A stretch of 64,000 nucleotides of DNA from Thereva unica (lineage: Eukaryota > Arthropoda > Insecta > Diptera > Therevidae): assembly GCA_949987705.1 (NCBI GenBank), contig OX465283.1, forward strand, positions 161,587,850-161,651,849. The letters run 5' to 3'. The position numbers and the translations under genes were made by a program. The notes beneath the pieces were generated by a model. It was not told the DNA's origin and made no database searches. It saw only the letters and a list, made by a program, of their open reading frames with translations. Shown here piece after piece: positions 1 through 12,052 of this stretch (its first letter is position 1; the number at the start of each line of letters is the position of its first letter).

Positions 1-51
1 AGAAGTGGCAAATCGGGTGCCAACACCTTCTGTCGTCTTTGTGAGCCATTC

Positions 52-174
52 GACACACTAGCACACTTCCGGGTTATGACGTCAAAATGACGTAGACTCC
101 ATTTTTTTCCATATCTTTTATATGGGTCTACGTCATTTAAACGTAATACTCCGCATTAAGGGCGCTAGTGTGTC
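52..174. mobile_element. miniature inverted-repeat element, 123 bp
   Basis: Starts GACACACTAGCRCNCTT and ends with the inverse. The arms also share GTCATTTTGACGTAG-like sequence around a short AT spacer. There is no coding capacity. A shortened relative lies at 29223-29304. Confidence 0.65.
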
Positions 175-3100
175 TCCGGTATTAGGATTGTCATATTGCC
201 ATTTTGCTGTAAACATTTTCTATTCGGAGCTATGATGCAAGCATCTGGTTAATGCATTTTGATTGTGAAAGAATCTCGTAGTATTTTACCTAATATCCTT
301 CGGGCACTAACACTATTAGAATAGAATAGTTGGTTCTTATTTTAGTTCGGCTCTAAAACTATTTTTCTTGCCAAGTGCAAATGGTTCAAAAGACTTAAGG
401 GCCTAATACACTCAATCGAGCAATTATAGGGTATCGCGCGCCCGCGAATATTAAGAAAACTATCCAACCAAATGAAATAATTTAAATTAGGTATTTTTAA
501 GAAAACATAAATCTAGCTATTCATGGTGGAAAATTTTAATATTTTTTATTAGTATATTAGTTATAATGGTTCAAAGTTCCGTACCTGCGCCCGGAAAATA
601 CTCCTATTTAGGTGGAAAAATTTTAAAATTTTTTTAATGTACGATAAACTTAAATCGATTATCTAGCTATTCATGGTGGAAAATTTTTGAATTTTAGCCT
701 TCTTTCATGAGTAAATTATGTTTTAAAAATTGTCCACAAAATTTAAGAACGAAAATTCCCTAAAATTCTTCAGTTTTAATACATCAAATTTCCGCTCCAA
801 GCAAATCTCTGCGCTAGTTGTATTCTGTATAAAAGCATTTGCGTAATCATACACGAGATGCGTTTGTATAAGTGAGAGCTTCTGCTTCGGCTTTTGCAGG
901 GGAAATTTCAAACCTTTTTTGTTGCAGGCATGGATGGTGATCGTATTTTCGGGAAAAAATAAAATCTGAGGAAAAATCGGTTTGTTTGGCAAGAATTTTA
1001 ATGACTTGCTTGATGGTGATTTCCTTGATTTGAGAATTTAGGGATTCTTGCCGGTGGTCAGGTAGTGATCAATCGGTGTTTATTATCTTGGCTTTATGAA
1101 AAACCCAAGAAAATATTTTAATGGCAAATACTACCTTCATGTAATAATTAAGTTTTATGACATCCTTGTTTTTCGTTATTGTCTTTTTAGCCGTAACAAC
1201 TTCCCGGAACTAGATTCGCAAAAAAGGTGTATCCCTTGCACAGGTATTTTACAACATGAGTGTAGATAAATTTTGCGTAAATTCATTTTTTATGGTTTTT
1301 ATTATTTTTGTATGTAAATATGGGCTTTGCTGGACCTCTGGGTTAATTTGGTAGGAGGTCCGGAAATTCGGAAAGTCGGGGGTGTTTTTCAGATTTTTTA
1401 GTAAAGGGGGTGGGAGCCAAACAAAAAAAACTAGTATCTAGCACTTGCTAAATTTCAAATCAGCAAAAGCAGCGATATCAAAATTTCACATGAATGAAAA
1501 ATTTAAATATCAAACAAAAAAGATCTATTCCATATCCCATGACAGGAACAAGTTCGTAGAGTGCATTACTGCGACATTAATTCAATTTCCATTCATAATT
1601 ATCTAACACTGGCTTCAATTTCTAGCCGGCGACACCGCAGAAGAGATTTCTTGAAAGTCGCCAGAAAATTTACCTCGGGCACGCACTCATAAAGTAGAGC
1701 CCAACAAGACATACGAATGCAGCCGAACCCCTTTATTGTGCAAAGATTTCCCCTCCGGCGGCCGTGTTGTGCACTGCAAGCAGTGCACAACAGGTAATTT
1801 TGACTGTGTTAGGATGTTTTTGAGATTGGGTTAGTTTAATTTTGTGACTGTATTTTTTTTTAAGCTTCCCTTAATATTTTGTTGTTGGAACTGAATTTCA
1901 TGTTGGACTTCGTCGCTGAGTGTATTAGGGCCTTAAGTGAGTATTCAAAATCATATTGCGCGTTTACGCCGGGACTACTTTGGAGCTGCCTTCAAAATTA
2001 TCGACATAAACGACGGATGTGCTACGGCATAACCACTTTGATTGTGCGAAAAAGAATACAAACTAAAATTAAGCAAAACAAATGTACCAGAAATTTAAAT
2101 TTTAAAATAAGCTAAATTTTAATAATTTGTTATTGTGAATTTATGATAAATGTCCCGGTAAAAATGGCTGCCAAGTTGGAAGATCTATTTTGGTTATTCC
2201 TTTCAAACAAAATCTAAAGCTCTAGTCTTAAAATATAACTTTAATAATTGCGATAAATTCTGGTACAATGTAAATGGAATATTTATTTGCATATTTCGAG
2301 CTAATGACGACTTACGGAATGGCCATAGCTCACTTTTACATAATTGGAGATTCCCGTCTGAATTTATTTTAATTTCCAAACAAGGCGGAGTCACGAGCTT
2401 CCAAGTAGGCACTCACGTTTGCACAAAATGAACTGTACTTCCATCCAGTTAGGTAGAGCGTTTAGGGGCGTGTTCCAGCTGCTCGGGATCGATTGCTGCG
2501 AGCGAAGCCTTTCCTTGAATAAACAGAGCGAAGACAGCAAATGTGGGGTAAAAAATCCGAAGCAGAAACCAATAACGTGGCTCTGAGAGGGAGAGGGGGC
2601 AGAATCCAGTTGTCGAGAGTGGCGTGAGGACGGATGTTCTTTTGGGGGACCTTCCACGGCGGTTTGTCGACGTTTCCTGAATATCATTTGAATAATTTCG
2701 GATTCAAGAGTGTCTGCATTGTTTACATTTCGTAGGCCTGTAAATTGGGAACCGAAATCGGAACAATCGAGGCAGGGAAAACTCCCAGGTCTGGTGTGAA
2801 ATCGGGCATAATTCAAAAACTGCATTTTCGGGATTTTATTTGGACGTCGGCTGTGAGATTTCGAGACGTGATGTTTGGCCGTACGTGACTTCTCCGCTTG
2901 GCCCTGTAATGGCATGCATCGGGTTTTTTCTTCTAAAATTTACAAAACCGTCGTCACGTTCTAAGCTCGAATAAAAGAACGGAAGTAATTTGGAGGCAGT
3001 TAATATGTGAGTTTAGCACGTTCAAATACAAAATCCAGTAGTCTCGAGCAACCGGTAGATAAGCGGCCCCGGGGCGTGTTTGTTCAATTTGTATTTGATG

Positions 3101-3455
3101 TATGATACCGGTTTGTATATGGCAGTTTGATACAGGTTTGGTTATTGGTAGGTGCTATACATGTTGAAAAAAAAAGGAGATTTTAGAATGTTTTTGAATC
3201 AATTGTTCGCATTCTAGGGGCAGTTGGGTTGAAAATGAAGAAAAATATGGAGACGTCACAACCATGCATAAATTGGATTTGGATGAGAATTCATTTTTTG
3301 TTCTTCAACTATTTCTGCTGTATGATGAACAAAGAGAGGTGGGATTGTGTAGCAGAATTTCTATCGTTCAATATATTGTGTTCATTTCCATCGCCCTCTC
3401 TCACCCTCTTCTCCATAAAAGACTTTTACAGCCGACTCTAAAGTGCACAATCTTA
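175..3455. other. intergenic DNA without a supported gene
   Basis: AT-rich and rich in stops. A 174-codon minus-strand frame at 2391-2915 and a 63-codon frame at 1599-1790 show no domain, conserved motif or splice context. Apart from the direct repeat near 511-687 I see no feature here. Confidence 0.5.
511..687 (+). repeat. 27-bp direct repeat, 150 bp apart
   Basis: The same 27 bases, beginning ATCTAGCTATTCATGGTGGA, occur at 511-537 and 661-687. A partial third occurrence (GGTGGAAAAATTTT) lies near 611. Its origin is unknown. Confidence 0.6.
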
Positions 3456-3598
3456 AGGGCCCAATACACGAGCGCTCCATCCGACTTACGCCACGCCAAT
3501 ACAACAACAATTTCTTTGTATACAAATGACAAGTGCATACAAATTGTTGTTGCTTTGGCGTGGCGTAAGTCGGATGGAGCGCTCGTGTATTGGGCCCT
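3456..3598. mobile_element. Harbinger-like MITE, 143 bp, TTA target duplication
   Basis: Arms of about 58 bp begin AGGGCCCAATACACGAGCGC and are identical for the first 42 bases. TTA flanks both ends (3453-3455 and 3599-3601), the target size used by PIF/Harbinger elements. The spacer is about 25 bp. The near-perfect arms suggest a recent insertion. Confidence 0.85.
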
Positions 3599-4660
3599 TT
3601 AGATATCAAGCGCGAAGCCATGAGACGGAATGGGAATGACTTGGCGGCCATATTGGTAGACTCCAAATGTCAAATAATCCAATGGAAATTTAGTGGATAA
3701 AACCTGATAAAACATTTAGAAAAAACAAAGGAAAAATTTTATCAACAAATTAGGTATTTAAAATAAAAACCGAAACTCAAGTACAGGAGAAGAAAGTGGA
3801 GCCTACCAAAATGGCGGGCTTGAAACCCCTCTTGGTTTCAACAGCCACTCGATTACTTTCCATCTAGGTATTCATATATCTATGTTTGATACCCATAACC
3901 AGGGTCAGACAATTGGTGGCCCTGTGCAAAAATTCAGCGTGAGGCCTCATAGAGTGCAAAATTTATTTCCTTCATATGGGCCCGTCCGCGCGCCGTTTGT
4001 GTTGTGCGACTTCGTGTTGTGCCGCCCATATGCTGATTTTGTGACCCATTCAGTGGAGTAAAAATGCAAATATGTAATGAATTCAAATGATTTTTATTGC
4101 CAAAAATTTGTTTCGTTCGCGACACGCCAAAAACGCTGAGGCCTGTGCAGTTACACACTCTGCTCTGCACATATGTCAGCCGCGGCACTGCTAATACCGA
4201 GCGAGTTGTGAAGAAAAGAGTAATCCGCCATTTTGAATTTGGAATGACGCCACAAAGCTAATTGTATTCTACCCGTCATGTCATTTCATTTGATATCTAT
4301 AGCTATGCCGGTGGGCCAGGGACACAATTGCACAAATTGGCCGCCATCTTGATTTTTTTACATTAATGGTCAGATTACATTGTCACGTGTACTAGATCAT
4401 GTACAAAATTAGAAGCTTATCGGTTTATATGAAAGTGGTTCAAAATCAAGTTGCTAGATTAGCCAGTGACGCGAATCCATAAGTTTGTTTTTCCCGTACC
4501 AAATCAAAAATGTGTCGGACAGAAAGGTGTTCGGTTTGTAAAAGAATGACCCGTATACATTTGGTTTACGAATTCAGGCTTTTATTCCAAGAAGAGTGGC
4601 AAGATTTGTACTAAAAAAAGACGGCTAAATTTCCAAGGGCAGTATGTCGAATACCGATAA

Positions 4661-5774
4661 GTACACAACATTCAGCCTTATTGTGGTTGTCACTCCTGGT
4701 GACAAATGGCGAAGTGAGCAAAAATGCTCTTCAGTCTTATTGTGGTTGTCACCTTAAGTGAGAAATGTCACTGTCATTGTTACTTTTCATATTGTGGACG
4801 AATGAAGTGAGGTTAGGAATTCCAGCTCAGGCGTGTGGTTGTCACTTTTGGATATTTTTTGTAATTGAGGACAGGACCGGATTGGCCGATTTTAAAATGT
4901 TTCTATTGGCTCGCTTGAGACAAACAAACAAATGTCTGGTACAAATTTTGCAATCAATTTTTCAAATACTTCCGGTAATCCGATCATGCTGAAATTGTGC
5001 TCGATGACAATGCAATGTAGTATACTCAATAAAGGTACCGTTACATCCATGGCAGCCGTCTCAAGAGGGCAGATTACCATTTCTTCACAGCCCCCTCGAC
5101 ATAGGTATCAAATGAAAGAGTATGACCATTCAAAATCAATTATGCACACCAAGACAAAATGACGGGTTACCTATTTTTTGCAAATTACTCGGCATGGGTA
5201 TCTAATGAAAGTGTATGACGTGTGTAATACGACAAATTAAGGGCCCTCATACTGATTCCAATATGGCGGCCGCCCAAATTGTCGGACTAGGTACCTCTAT
5301 AACTTTATTGACATGGCTATCAAATCAAAAGGTATGACAAGTAGGACAAGTATGTAAGCTGTATTCTCTCTATTCTATTCCCAAGCAGGAAAAATGACAA
5401 CAAAAATTATTTAAATAAAAAATGTAGGTTAAACATATGCTAAACGCGCAATACTTTTTTCGTTACGAGTATTTTCGTATAGCTATTAAAAGTTAACAAC
5501 CATAAATTTTATGAGGTTATGTATGAGGTTAGGAATATCTGTATGAAGCTATAAACTTCTATTGGGCTAGGAGAAAAATCTCACTTACAAATGTCAAGTG
5601 AGAGCAACTGTCACTGAATTCGCCGTTTCTCGATATCAGTGACAATCGCAATTCGCCTTAACTCACTAAAATAGACAAAAATGTCACTTTTTCAGAGAAC
5701 CATAATAGCGTGTTTGTCTCACTTCGCAATTTGTCCCCAAAAATGACAACCACAGTAAGGCTGGAATATGTTGA
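4661..5774. mobile_element. non-autonomous element with long terminal inverted repeats, 1.1 kb
   Basis: The left end (GTACACAACATTCAGCCTTA) and the inverted right end (GTCAACATATTCCAGCCTTA) stay alignable for about 68 bp through TGTGGTTGTCA and GCGAAGTGAG. A sub-repeat of the left arm recurs at about 4730-4770. No transposase frame is visible, and I cannot assign a superfamily. Confidence 0.7.
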
Positions 5775-7689
5775 CTCTCTTATTTAAAATATTTTAGTAA
5801 AATAAAATATTTAATATGGTTCCATTCGTATTCGATACATCCTGTGGAAGCATTTAATTATGAAAGACAACAGTCGCATTCCATGAACATATGTGCAATT
5901 GTTTACTATCGACTCTGACTATAATAATTTACCTGTCCATGAGAAAGTGCACTTTCCCACGGTAAACGCACAAGTTCGCAAAACAAAAAAAAAGAGTGTA
6001 AAATAATTAAAATTCCCGTCCTGCTGCTGGCTGCAAAATGTGTTTGTTTCATTGTGCTTTAAGGTTTTGGTAATAAACCCAACGCGACAGGTAAAGCGAA
6101 GAATTTTCTCACGGAAAAATTCCGAAGCACGTTTCCATCTCAGTTTGGGGATTTCCGAAATTTGCCTAGAAGTCGACGCGTCTCAATTGGAGTATGTAGT
6201 TTTATAGCCTCATCATTGCTTCGACCAGCGGCAAACAAACAGAACATACGGCGCCGAATTGCACACTTAGGGCCTCGGAATGACGCAAGGACCAATATGT
6301 CGGCATTAAACTCTCGAAATTGATCCGATTACGAGGCCAGTAAGCAAAGTAATTAGGAATTTCGCCGATTCACTGCTGGTTGATTTGTTCGATCCACAAG
6401 GAAACTATCAGTGGCCCTCGCAGTCGTAACCGGGAAGTGGTGCCGAGGTTCCTAACCGCCTTGGCAAACGCCACAATTATAACATATCGTTGGCCCTCTA
6501 TCAGTGACTCCAGTACCAACCATGACACCACATTTAGGTTAGAGATTAACGGATTTATGGGCGTGAGTAGCTCGGATATTTGGGGAATCTGTTGCTCTCC
6601 AGCCATGGATTCCACTAATGCGGAGGGTAAACAGAAGGTTCCGCCCGTTATGGTTATTGCATCTGGAGTTGTTCGTTTTTATGGGCATTATCAGGCGGTT
6701 GCAGCGACGGAATATGAGGAAGGGTACAAGTATTGTGAAAAATTAGCATCGTCGTACAATAATCACGAGAGTAATAATCATTCCTCTGGCAGTTATGCTG
6801 TTTTGGCATTGTTTAAGGCTATTGAATCTCGTATAATTAGGACAAGACACTTACAGGGGGAATTTGGTGGAACAACATATTCCAAATATATCTGTCATGG
6901 CCAAATAGAATATTTTTAATTAAGTATATTATTACTATTCTTTTCACCTCTTTTCAGATTTTCTATTGGACTTGTTTTGTGGTTTCCTTTCGGTTTCAGT
7001 CTAGGTTTGTGTTTACTAAGTGTTCTAAAATCTAAACAATCAAGTGTTTAATAGTGTTTACTTTTAAAACAGTAGAAGCGATTAATGCACAAAATCTAAA
7101 TGTCAAAGTGTTTGATTCTTAAACAGAAATTAAACGCGCAAGGCAGAAGTGTTTAAAAGAAAAACACTTATTTGCCAATTAAAGCATTTTGAGAAGCTAA
7201 AGACACTCTAACGTTTCATTTAAATTAACGGTAAACTTTTGCTCTACCAAAATGCTCTAACAGATATGATAAAAAAATTTAAATTCCTTTTTCAAAATGG
7301 CCGAAAAAATTTTGTTATTTAAGTTATAAACAAATCTAAAAAAAGGAACCTAAATTGCATTAAAAACATTGCATTCAAAAGGTGTCGATTATTTAAAAAA
7401 AAAATAATTTCATTTTGAACTTTAAGGCATAAAATGGCGGGCATTTTATTGAATCATTTTGACACTTTTCAAGGTCTTTTTATACCATCAAAAAGTATAT
7501 TTTCTGAAAGTTTCATCCAAATTGGTCTAGTTGTCTTGGACACTAAAATGAAAAAAATCCCGTTTTTTAAAGATGTGTTTATAAAAAAGTAGCACAAGGT
7601 GTTCGACGTTCAAAACTTAGGAATTGCTAAAACCTCAGGCAGCAAGTGAGTTCCTACCTTTAAGCCGGGCCGTTACCAAAGCTGCATAT
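5775..7689. other. intergenic DNA; one unassigned open frame
   Basis: A 179-codon frame at 6380-6919 (+) is open but matches no family I know, has no transmembrane or catalytic signature, and begins in an ordinary context. 6930-7620 is AT-rich with nothing recognisable. Confidence 0.4.
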
Positions 7690-9045
7690 GCAGCTTTTCG
7701 TCAATTTTGTATGAAGATAAATGTAGCAATCGTCACATGTCGCAATTTCTTCCATATAAAACATTGGTTGCTTTGGATATCTCCAAGGCTTTTGATAGAG
7801 TATGGCACTCAGCCTTGTTAGCTAAACTCCAAGCTATTGGAATTGACTCACTTCTGTATAAGTGGGTTGAGAGTTTCCTTTCCGGCCGTTCAATTAAAGT
7901 ATTATTGGATGGCGTCAAATCTGAATCTCACCCCATCTCTGCGGGGGTCCCTCAGGGGTCAATTTTATCACCGGCCCTTTTTCTCATCTTTATAAATGAC
8001 CTACTTTCAATCCCCTCCAACCCACTTCTCAGCTTCGCTGACGACGGTACTCTACGTTACTCGTACAGCTTCGATACAAGACGGACACATGCCAGATCCT
8101 GTCTTGATGATCGTGAACTAATGTTCAACTCTATTAAAAAAGACATCAAACTAATTCTAGATTGGGGAGAGAAGAATCGTGTCAAATTCAACCCCTCTAA
8201 AACCAAGTACTGTCTTATCTCAAAAAAGAAGTTCAACACCTCACCATCCTTGACAGTGGATGACGTTGAACTAAAGGCCGACCCATCCCTACACATCTTA
8301 GGCGTGACATTAGCCAAAGACCTTCGTTGGAATGATCACATATTCCAAATCGCCAAACAAGCATCCCAGTGCTTGGGATTTCTTAAGAGGTGCAAGTTCC
8401 TCCTCCAGCCATCGGCCCGCGCTGTTATTTATAAATCCTACATACGGCCTCTTCTCGAATATAACTCCCTCGTTTGGGGCGGCGCTCCAATAACCACCTT
8501 GGCATGGTTAGATAAGGTCCAAAAAAAGGCCCTTAAATTAATTGATGACGACACCGCTGGCTCCACCATCGACCCCCTCAGCCACCGTAGGAATGTAGCA
8601 GCATTGACTAAATTTTATCGCTACTATCATAATGACTGTTCCTCCGAGTTAAACGCTCTCCTGCCTCCACGGCAATCTTATAACCGCAACACCAGATTAG
8701 CCCACTCGTCTCATTCCCTTCACCTGCAACTCCCCCTTTCACGCACTCAACAGGATATGAATTCGTTTGTTAATAGAACAACTCGACTGTGGAATAGTCT
8801 CTCGCAGTCAGTATTTCCGAGCTCCTACAACATCCAAGAGTTCAAACGCAGGGTTCATCACCACCTTCTTCAATACCCCCCCGTTCCTTTTAACCCTTAA
8901 CCTATATCCCCCTCCCCTCCCCGTACTAAGCTTACTGCTAGACATTGCACCATGACGTGACAAATGACATGACGGACTGGTAGTACAAAGGGTGACTCCT
9001 GAGCTTAGCACTGTCACATAAAAAAAAAAAAAAAACAAAAAAAAG
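7690..9045 (+). mobile_element. LINE alpha copy 1: Jockey/CR1-like reverse transcriptase, 5' truncated
   Basis: One frame stays open from about 7707 to 8900 (397 codons). RT motifs in order: LVALDISKAFDRVWH, SAGVPQGSILSPALFLIF, INDLL, then SFADDGTLRYS (the catalytic FADD box), then the thumb with ILGVTLAKDLRW. The C-terminus LWNSLSQSVFPSSYNIQEFK is typical of Jockey/CR1-type ORF2. The endonuclease half is missing. The element ends in a 3' UTR and an A-rich tail at 9019-9043. The long open frame suggests a fairly recent copy. Confidence 0.85.
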
Positions 9046-9074
9046 TGCGAAATGTCGTCAATAAGCATGTGAAG

Positions 9075-9195
9075 CTTTGGCATACGGCCGGCCTAAGTGT
9101 TCGTTAAGATACAAGCAATTCGAAGAATGCGCCGATGCGTCAAAGACAATGCGCAATTTAGTTATCTCCTTGTCCTCCCTGTATACCACCTTAAT
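9075..9195 (-). mobile_element. BEL/Pao-type LTR retrotransposon RT scrap
   Basis: On the minus strand a short frame reads IKVVYREDKEITKLRIVFDA and then SAHSSN. The REDK..TK.RIVFDASA block is characteristic of BEL/Pao reverse transcriptase. About 40 codons survive; the rest of the element is absent. Confidence 0.65.
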
Positions 9196-9569
9196 GCGGC
9201 ATTGGGGTGCGGATTGGGGAGTCTGAACTCCCAGGAGCCGTTTCTGTAAAACCTGGTAGTATGATGGTAGACTTCAACTTTGAACACTTTCATGTGCGCT
9301 TTGCGGATTCGTATAGCAAAGTGCAAATCTTTGTTCAAACTTTGAACACATATTCAAAGCACCGTGCCACACATAAAAATCAAACAAGTGTTCAAATCTT
9401 TGAAGCTATATCTGGGGTCGGCTTAAGAGGGGAGCTGCATAATTTAAATTCAGACCATCCGGTGACCTTGGCGAAGGGCGTTGCAACAAGAATTATATTG
9501 ATGACTGTCAACCTGTCTGTGAGTCGTCTGGTTTCTCCAGGTACCAACTGCCAGTATTAGTCCGCTCCT

Positions 9570-9960
9570 ACAACCACGTGTCTGCTAGAGCATATATTAT
9601 TAGAATTGGGACCTGTAAGTACATCAGCACAAATCTCGGGCACTTCGAGCGTCTCTCTAGGTAGAGGAAGGGCTGCCTCCAGTGAGACCGGAGGTCCAAT
9701 TGTCACTTGGCGCGTCATTTTGTTGCCTCAACTCGGATACCTTTTAATCAGTGGTTGTTTGATCGGATGTGACGGATGCCTACTGCCATCCTGTGGAATT
9801 TAGGAAGCATATCAGTGATCTCCAGATCTTCGAAAACGTAACTGCCTAGTGTATGCTGCCTGGTTTTAGCTAAAGCCGGGCATTTACATAGGAAGTGAAC
9901 AAGTGTTTCTCTCTCGTTCGTCTGCTCGCAGCTACCGCAGTTAAATTTTTCATTGCTTCC
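9570..9960 (-). mobile_element. LINE delta fragment 1: C-terminal Cys-His knuckle of an R1/I-like ORF2
   Basis: Minus-strand reading FNCGSCEQTNERETLVHFLC and KCPALAKTRQHTLGS shows the C-x2-C...H-x4-C knuckle and Leu-rich tail that end R1/I-type ORF2 proteins. The frame is open for about 65 codons near 9762-9951 and degraded beyond. Confidence 0.65.
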
Positions 9961-10028
9961 TTATTCATTATCAGAAACGCTTTGCTAAGTTCATTCTGTA
10001 CTGTACAGTGTTGTATTCCTGTAATTTT

Positions 10029-10165
10029 TCATAACCCTTAACCTATCACCATATCCTTTTACTATCTTCATATCAAGCTTACTACTAGACACTACACCAT
10101 AATTTGAACGGCATGGCGTACTAGCGGTACAAAGCGTGATTCCTCAGCTTGAATAACATACTAAA
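10029..10165 (+). mobile_element. LINE alpha copy 2: 3' tail only
   Basis: Aligns with the 3' UTR of alpha copy 1 (8895-9015): the shared order is AACCCTTAACC, AGCTTACT, CTAGACA, CACCAT, GTACAAAG. An extreme 5' truncation, as is usual for LINEs. Confidence 0.6.
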
Positions 10166-10249
10166 TAAAAAAGTGTGGTGTATCCAATTCCATTTCCTCC
10201 GCCTTGATTAATTCTGTTAACTCGTAAGTACCTATTATTACCTAAAATG

Positions 10250-10405
10250 GTATGGCAGAAGAACACGTCATCTCCAGAATAAATAAAGCAGGAAGCGCAT
10301 ATGCATGCCTGCTCCGCATATGGAGATCGTCGGAAAAATCACAATTGACTATTGAACTCCAACATTAAGTCGTTTTGTATGGTTGCGAAACGCAATATTA
10401 GACAA
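10250..10405 (+). mobile_element. LINE beta fragment 1 (RTE-like, C-terminal region)
   Basis: The frame reads MAEEHVISRINKAGSAYACL and LRIWRSS, matching the SRINKAR..A.....IWRS block of the other beta copies here. About 50 codons survive. Confidence 0.55.
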
Positions 10406-10451
10406 TACTTTATATGTTACGATCAATAAAGTTATGCCTTTATAATTAAAG

Positions 10452-11081
10452 CAGTGGCGATTCGTAAGGTTCAAGATAAGGGAAGCAATGCGCAAGGCAA
10501 AGGCAAAAAGTAAACGTATAGTGGAGGCAGATAAGCAAAACATAAGGACTTGTACCTTAGATACCCGAAAAACATACTCTTTTAAGATACCAGAAAAACC
10601 AGAAAACGAAACCAAGAAAACAAAGAGAATACGGTGGATACAGAAAATTTCTCTACCTTCGACTTCTCATAACCCACTGTTCGGCTCCAAAGAAGCTGCG
10701 TTTGGCTCAGCTTCTGAGGCTAGGTAGTGTATCAGCAGTCCTTTACGTGAGTGTGGGTTTATTTAAATTGAATGTGTTGGAGTTTTCAGGTTGATTTTCT
10801 GTGGCAAAGAAGCTGTGATATTGCAGCTCTCCCATGATGTGTAAGGCCTCGGCCAAGATAACAGCGAGAGCACTCTGCCGCTCGTATCTTGGCCAGGGCT
10901 TTACTCTTTGTATACAGTAGTATGATAAATTGCACATTGCATGCTTAGTGTTTCCAAAGGAGGAAATATATTAAGATTTTTCTTTTGATACATACATATA
11001 TTTAAATTAATGAAATTATGAAGTTTCTATTTCGTCAAGGGAAGCAGTGCTTCCTTTGCTTCCAAAGAGGAGCCGCCACTG
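10452..11081. mobile_element. non-autonomous hAT element, 630 bp, perfect 8-bp target duplication
   Basis: The left end is CAGTGGCGATTC and the right end inverts to CAGTGGCGGCTC, a hAT-type terminus. AATTAAAG flanks both sides (10444-10451 and 11082-11089), an exact 8-bp duplication. Subterminal repeats of GGAAGCA type recur inside. It has no transposase, though a 79-codon Lys-rich frame lies near the left end. Confidence 0.85.
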
Positions 11082-11089
11082 AATTAAAG

Positions 11090-11857
11090 CAGTTCAGCAT
11101 ATCCTTTTGTATGTATAGGACATCCAATGAAATCACTCTACTTCGATGGTATTTATTTGAGATTGCAAATTTAGCGTTATATTGCATTGTCAACCTTCTA
11201 ACGTAGACAATGTTCAGCTAGCTCAATCTAACTTACTTTGAACTAGATTTATACAATGTTTTCCATTAATGAAATAAAGTAGTTCTATAGATGGTGAGTC
11301 CTATAAAACGATACAAAAAAAATTACGGAAGAAATGTCGAACGTTTACAACAGCTAATCGTTTTCAAGGGATTATTACCTGGTTGCACATTCAATACAAT
11401 GCATCCCAATACAAACCCAAATATCATAGTCGAGATAAAAAAAATGGAAAATGTCTGAGGCCAAAACTATTTCTAGTAGGTTCGTTGAAAAAAATGCCCT
11501 CTGCAACCACCAACCATAGGGTAGGGGTTTTCCGTTATATATTTACGGTACAGGTAACACATGTACTTGAATCCGCCCCTTGCATTGAACAGGACTAGTA
11601 AATATACATAAACATAGAAGGAGGTGCAAACCGAGTTTCCTGCTCACCTTTAGGTCAGGGAAGAAGTGCGCATTTTGAGATTAGTCAACAGTTAACAGGT
11701 GCACCAGCAACCACGGTAGATAGTTTTATGTGAAACAGTGCTAAAATGAAATACCAAAGGAAAATCCTCTCTGATATCAATCACAACTCTTTTTACAGTT
11801 AATAACAATATTTTATTTTTGATGCTGAGGGTCTGAACTTTTGTCCTTTATTTCAAG
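11090..11857 (+). other. sim upstream region
   Basis: About 770 bp without a recognisable transposon or coding frame. It contains CAGGTG (about 11696) and a possible splice acceptor at its end, and may hold an upstream non-coding exon or regulatory sites of sim. Confidence 0.35.
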
Positions 11858-11870
11858 GCTTAGCGAAAAC

Positions 11871-11875
11871 ACGTG
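11871..11875 (+). promoter_or_regulatory. ACGTG core (Sim:Tango-type site) next to the sim start codon
   Basis: ACGTG seven bases from the ATG; a second copy at 14881-14885 lies in intron 1, just before exon 2. In Drosophila sim activates itself through such sites. A 5-bp motif occurs often by chance, so this is suggestive only. Confidence 0.25.
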
Positions 11876-11877
11876 CG

Positions 11878-12052
11878 ATGAAGGAGAAGAGTAAGAATGC
11901 AGCGAGGACGAGACGAGAAAAGGAAAATGCGGAATTTACGGAATTGGGAAAGTTGCTGCCGCTGCCGAATGCGATTACAACACAATTGGACAAAGCTTCT
12001 GTTATTAGGTTGACAACTTCGTATTTGAAAATGCGACAGGTGTTCCCCGAAG
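11878..12052 (+). CDS. sim: sim exon 1: bHLH domain
   Basis: ATG at 11878, 58 codons plus one base (phase 1), donor GTATGT. It encodes the whole basic helix-loop-helix region. Seven bases upstream of the ATG lies ACGTG (11871-11875), the core site bound by Sim:Tango dimers. Confidence 0.9.

Noticed and set aside
2391..2915. 174-codon open frame on the minus strand
   Set aside because: Low-complexity Ser/Arg/Pro content, no family motif and no supporting exon signals.
6380..6919. 179-codon open frame on the plus strand
   Set aside because: No recognised domain, odd composition shift along its length, no splice or promoter context; expected occasionally by chance in 64 kb.
9207..9560. 117-codon open frame on the plus strand
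   Set aside because: Lies opposite and between retroelement remnants; no motif.
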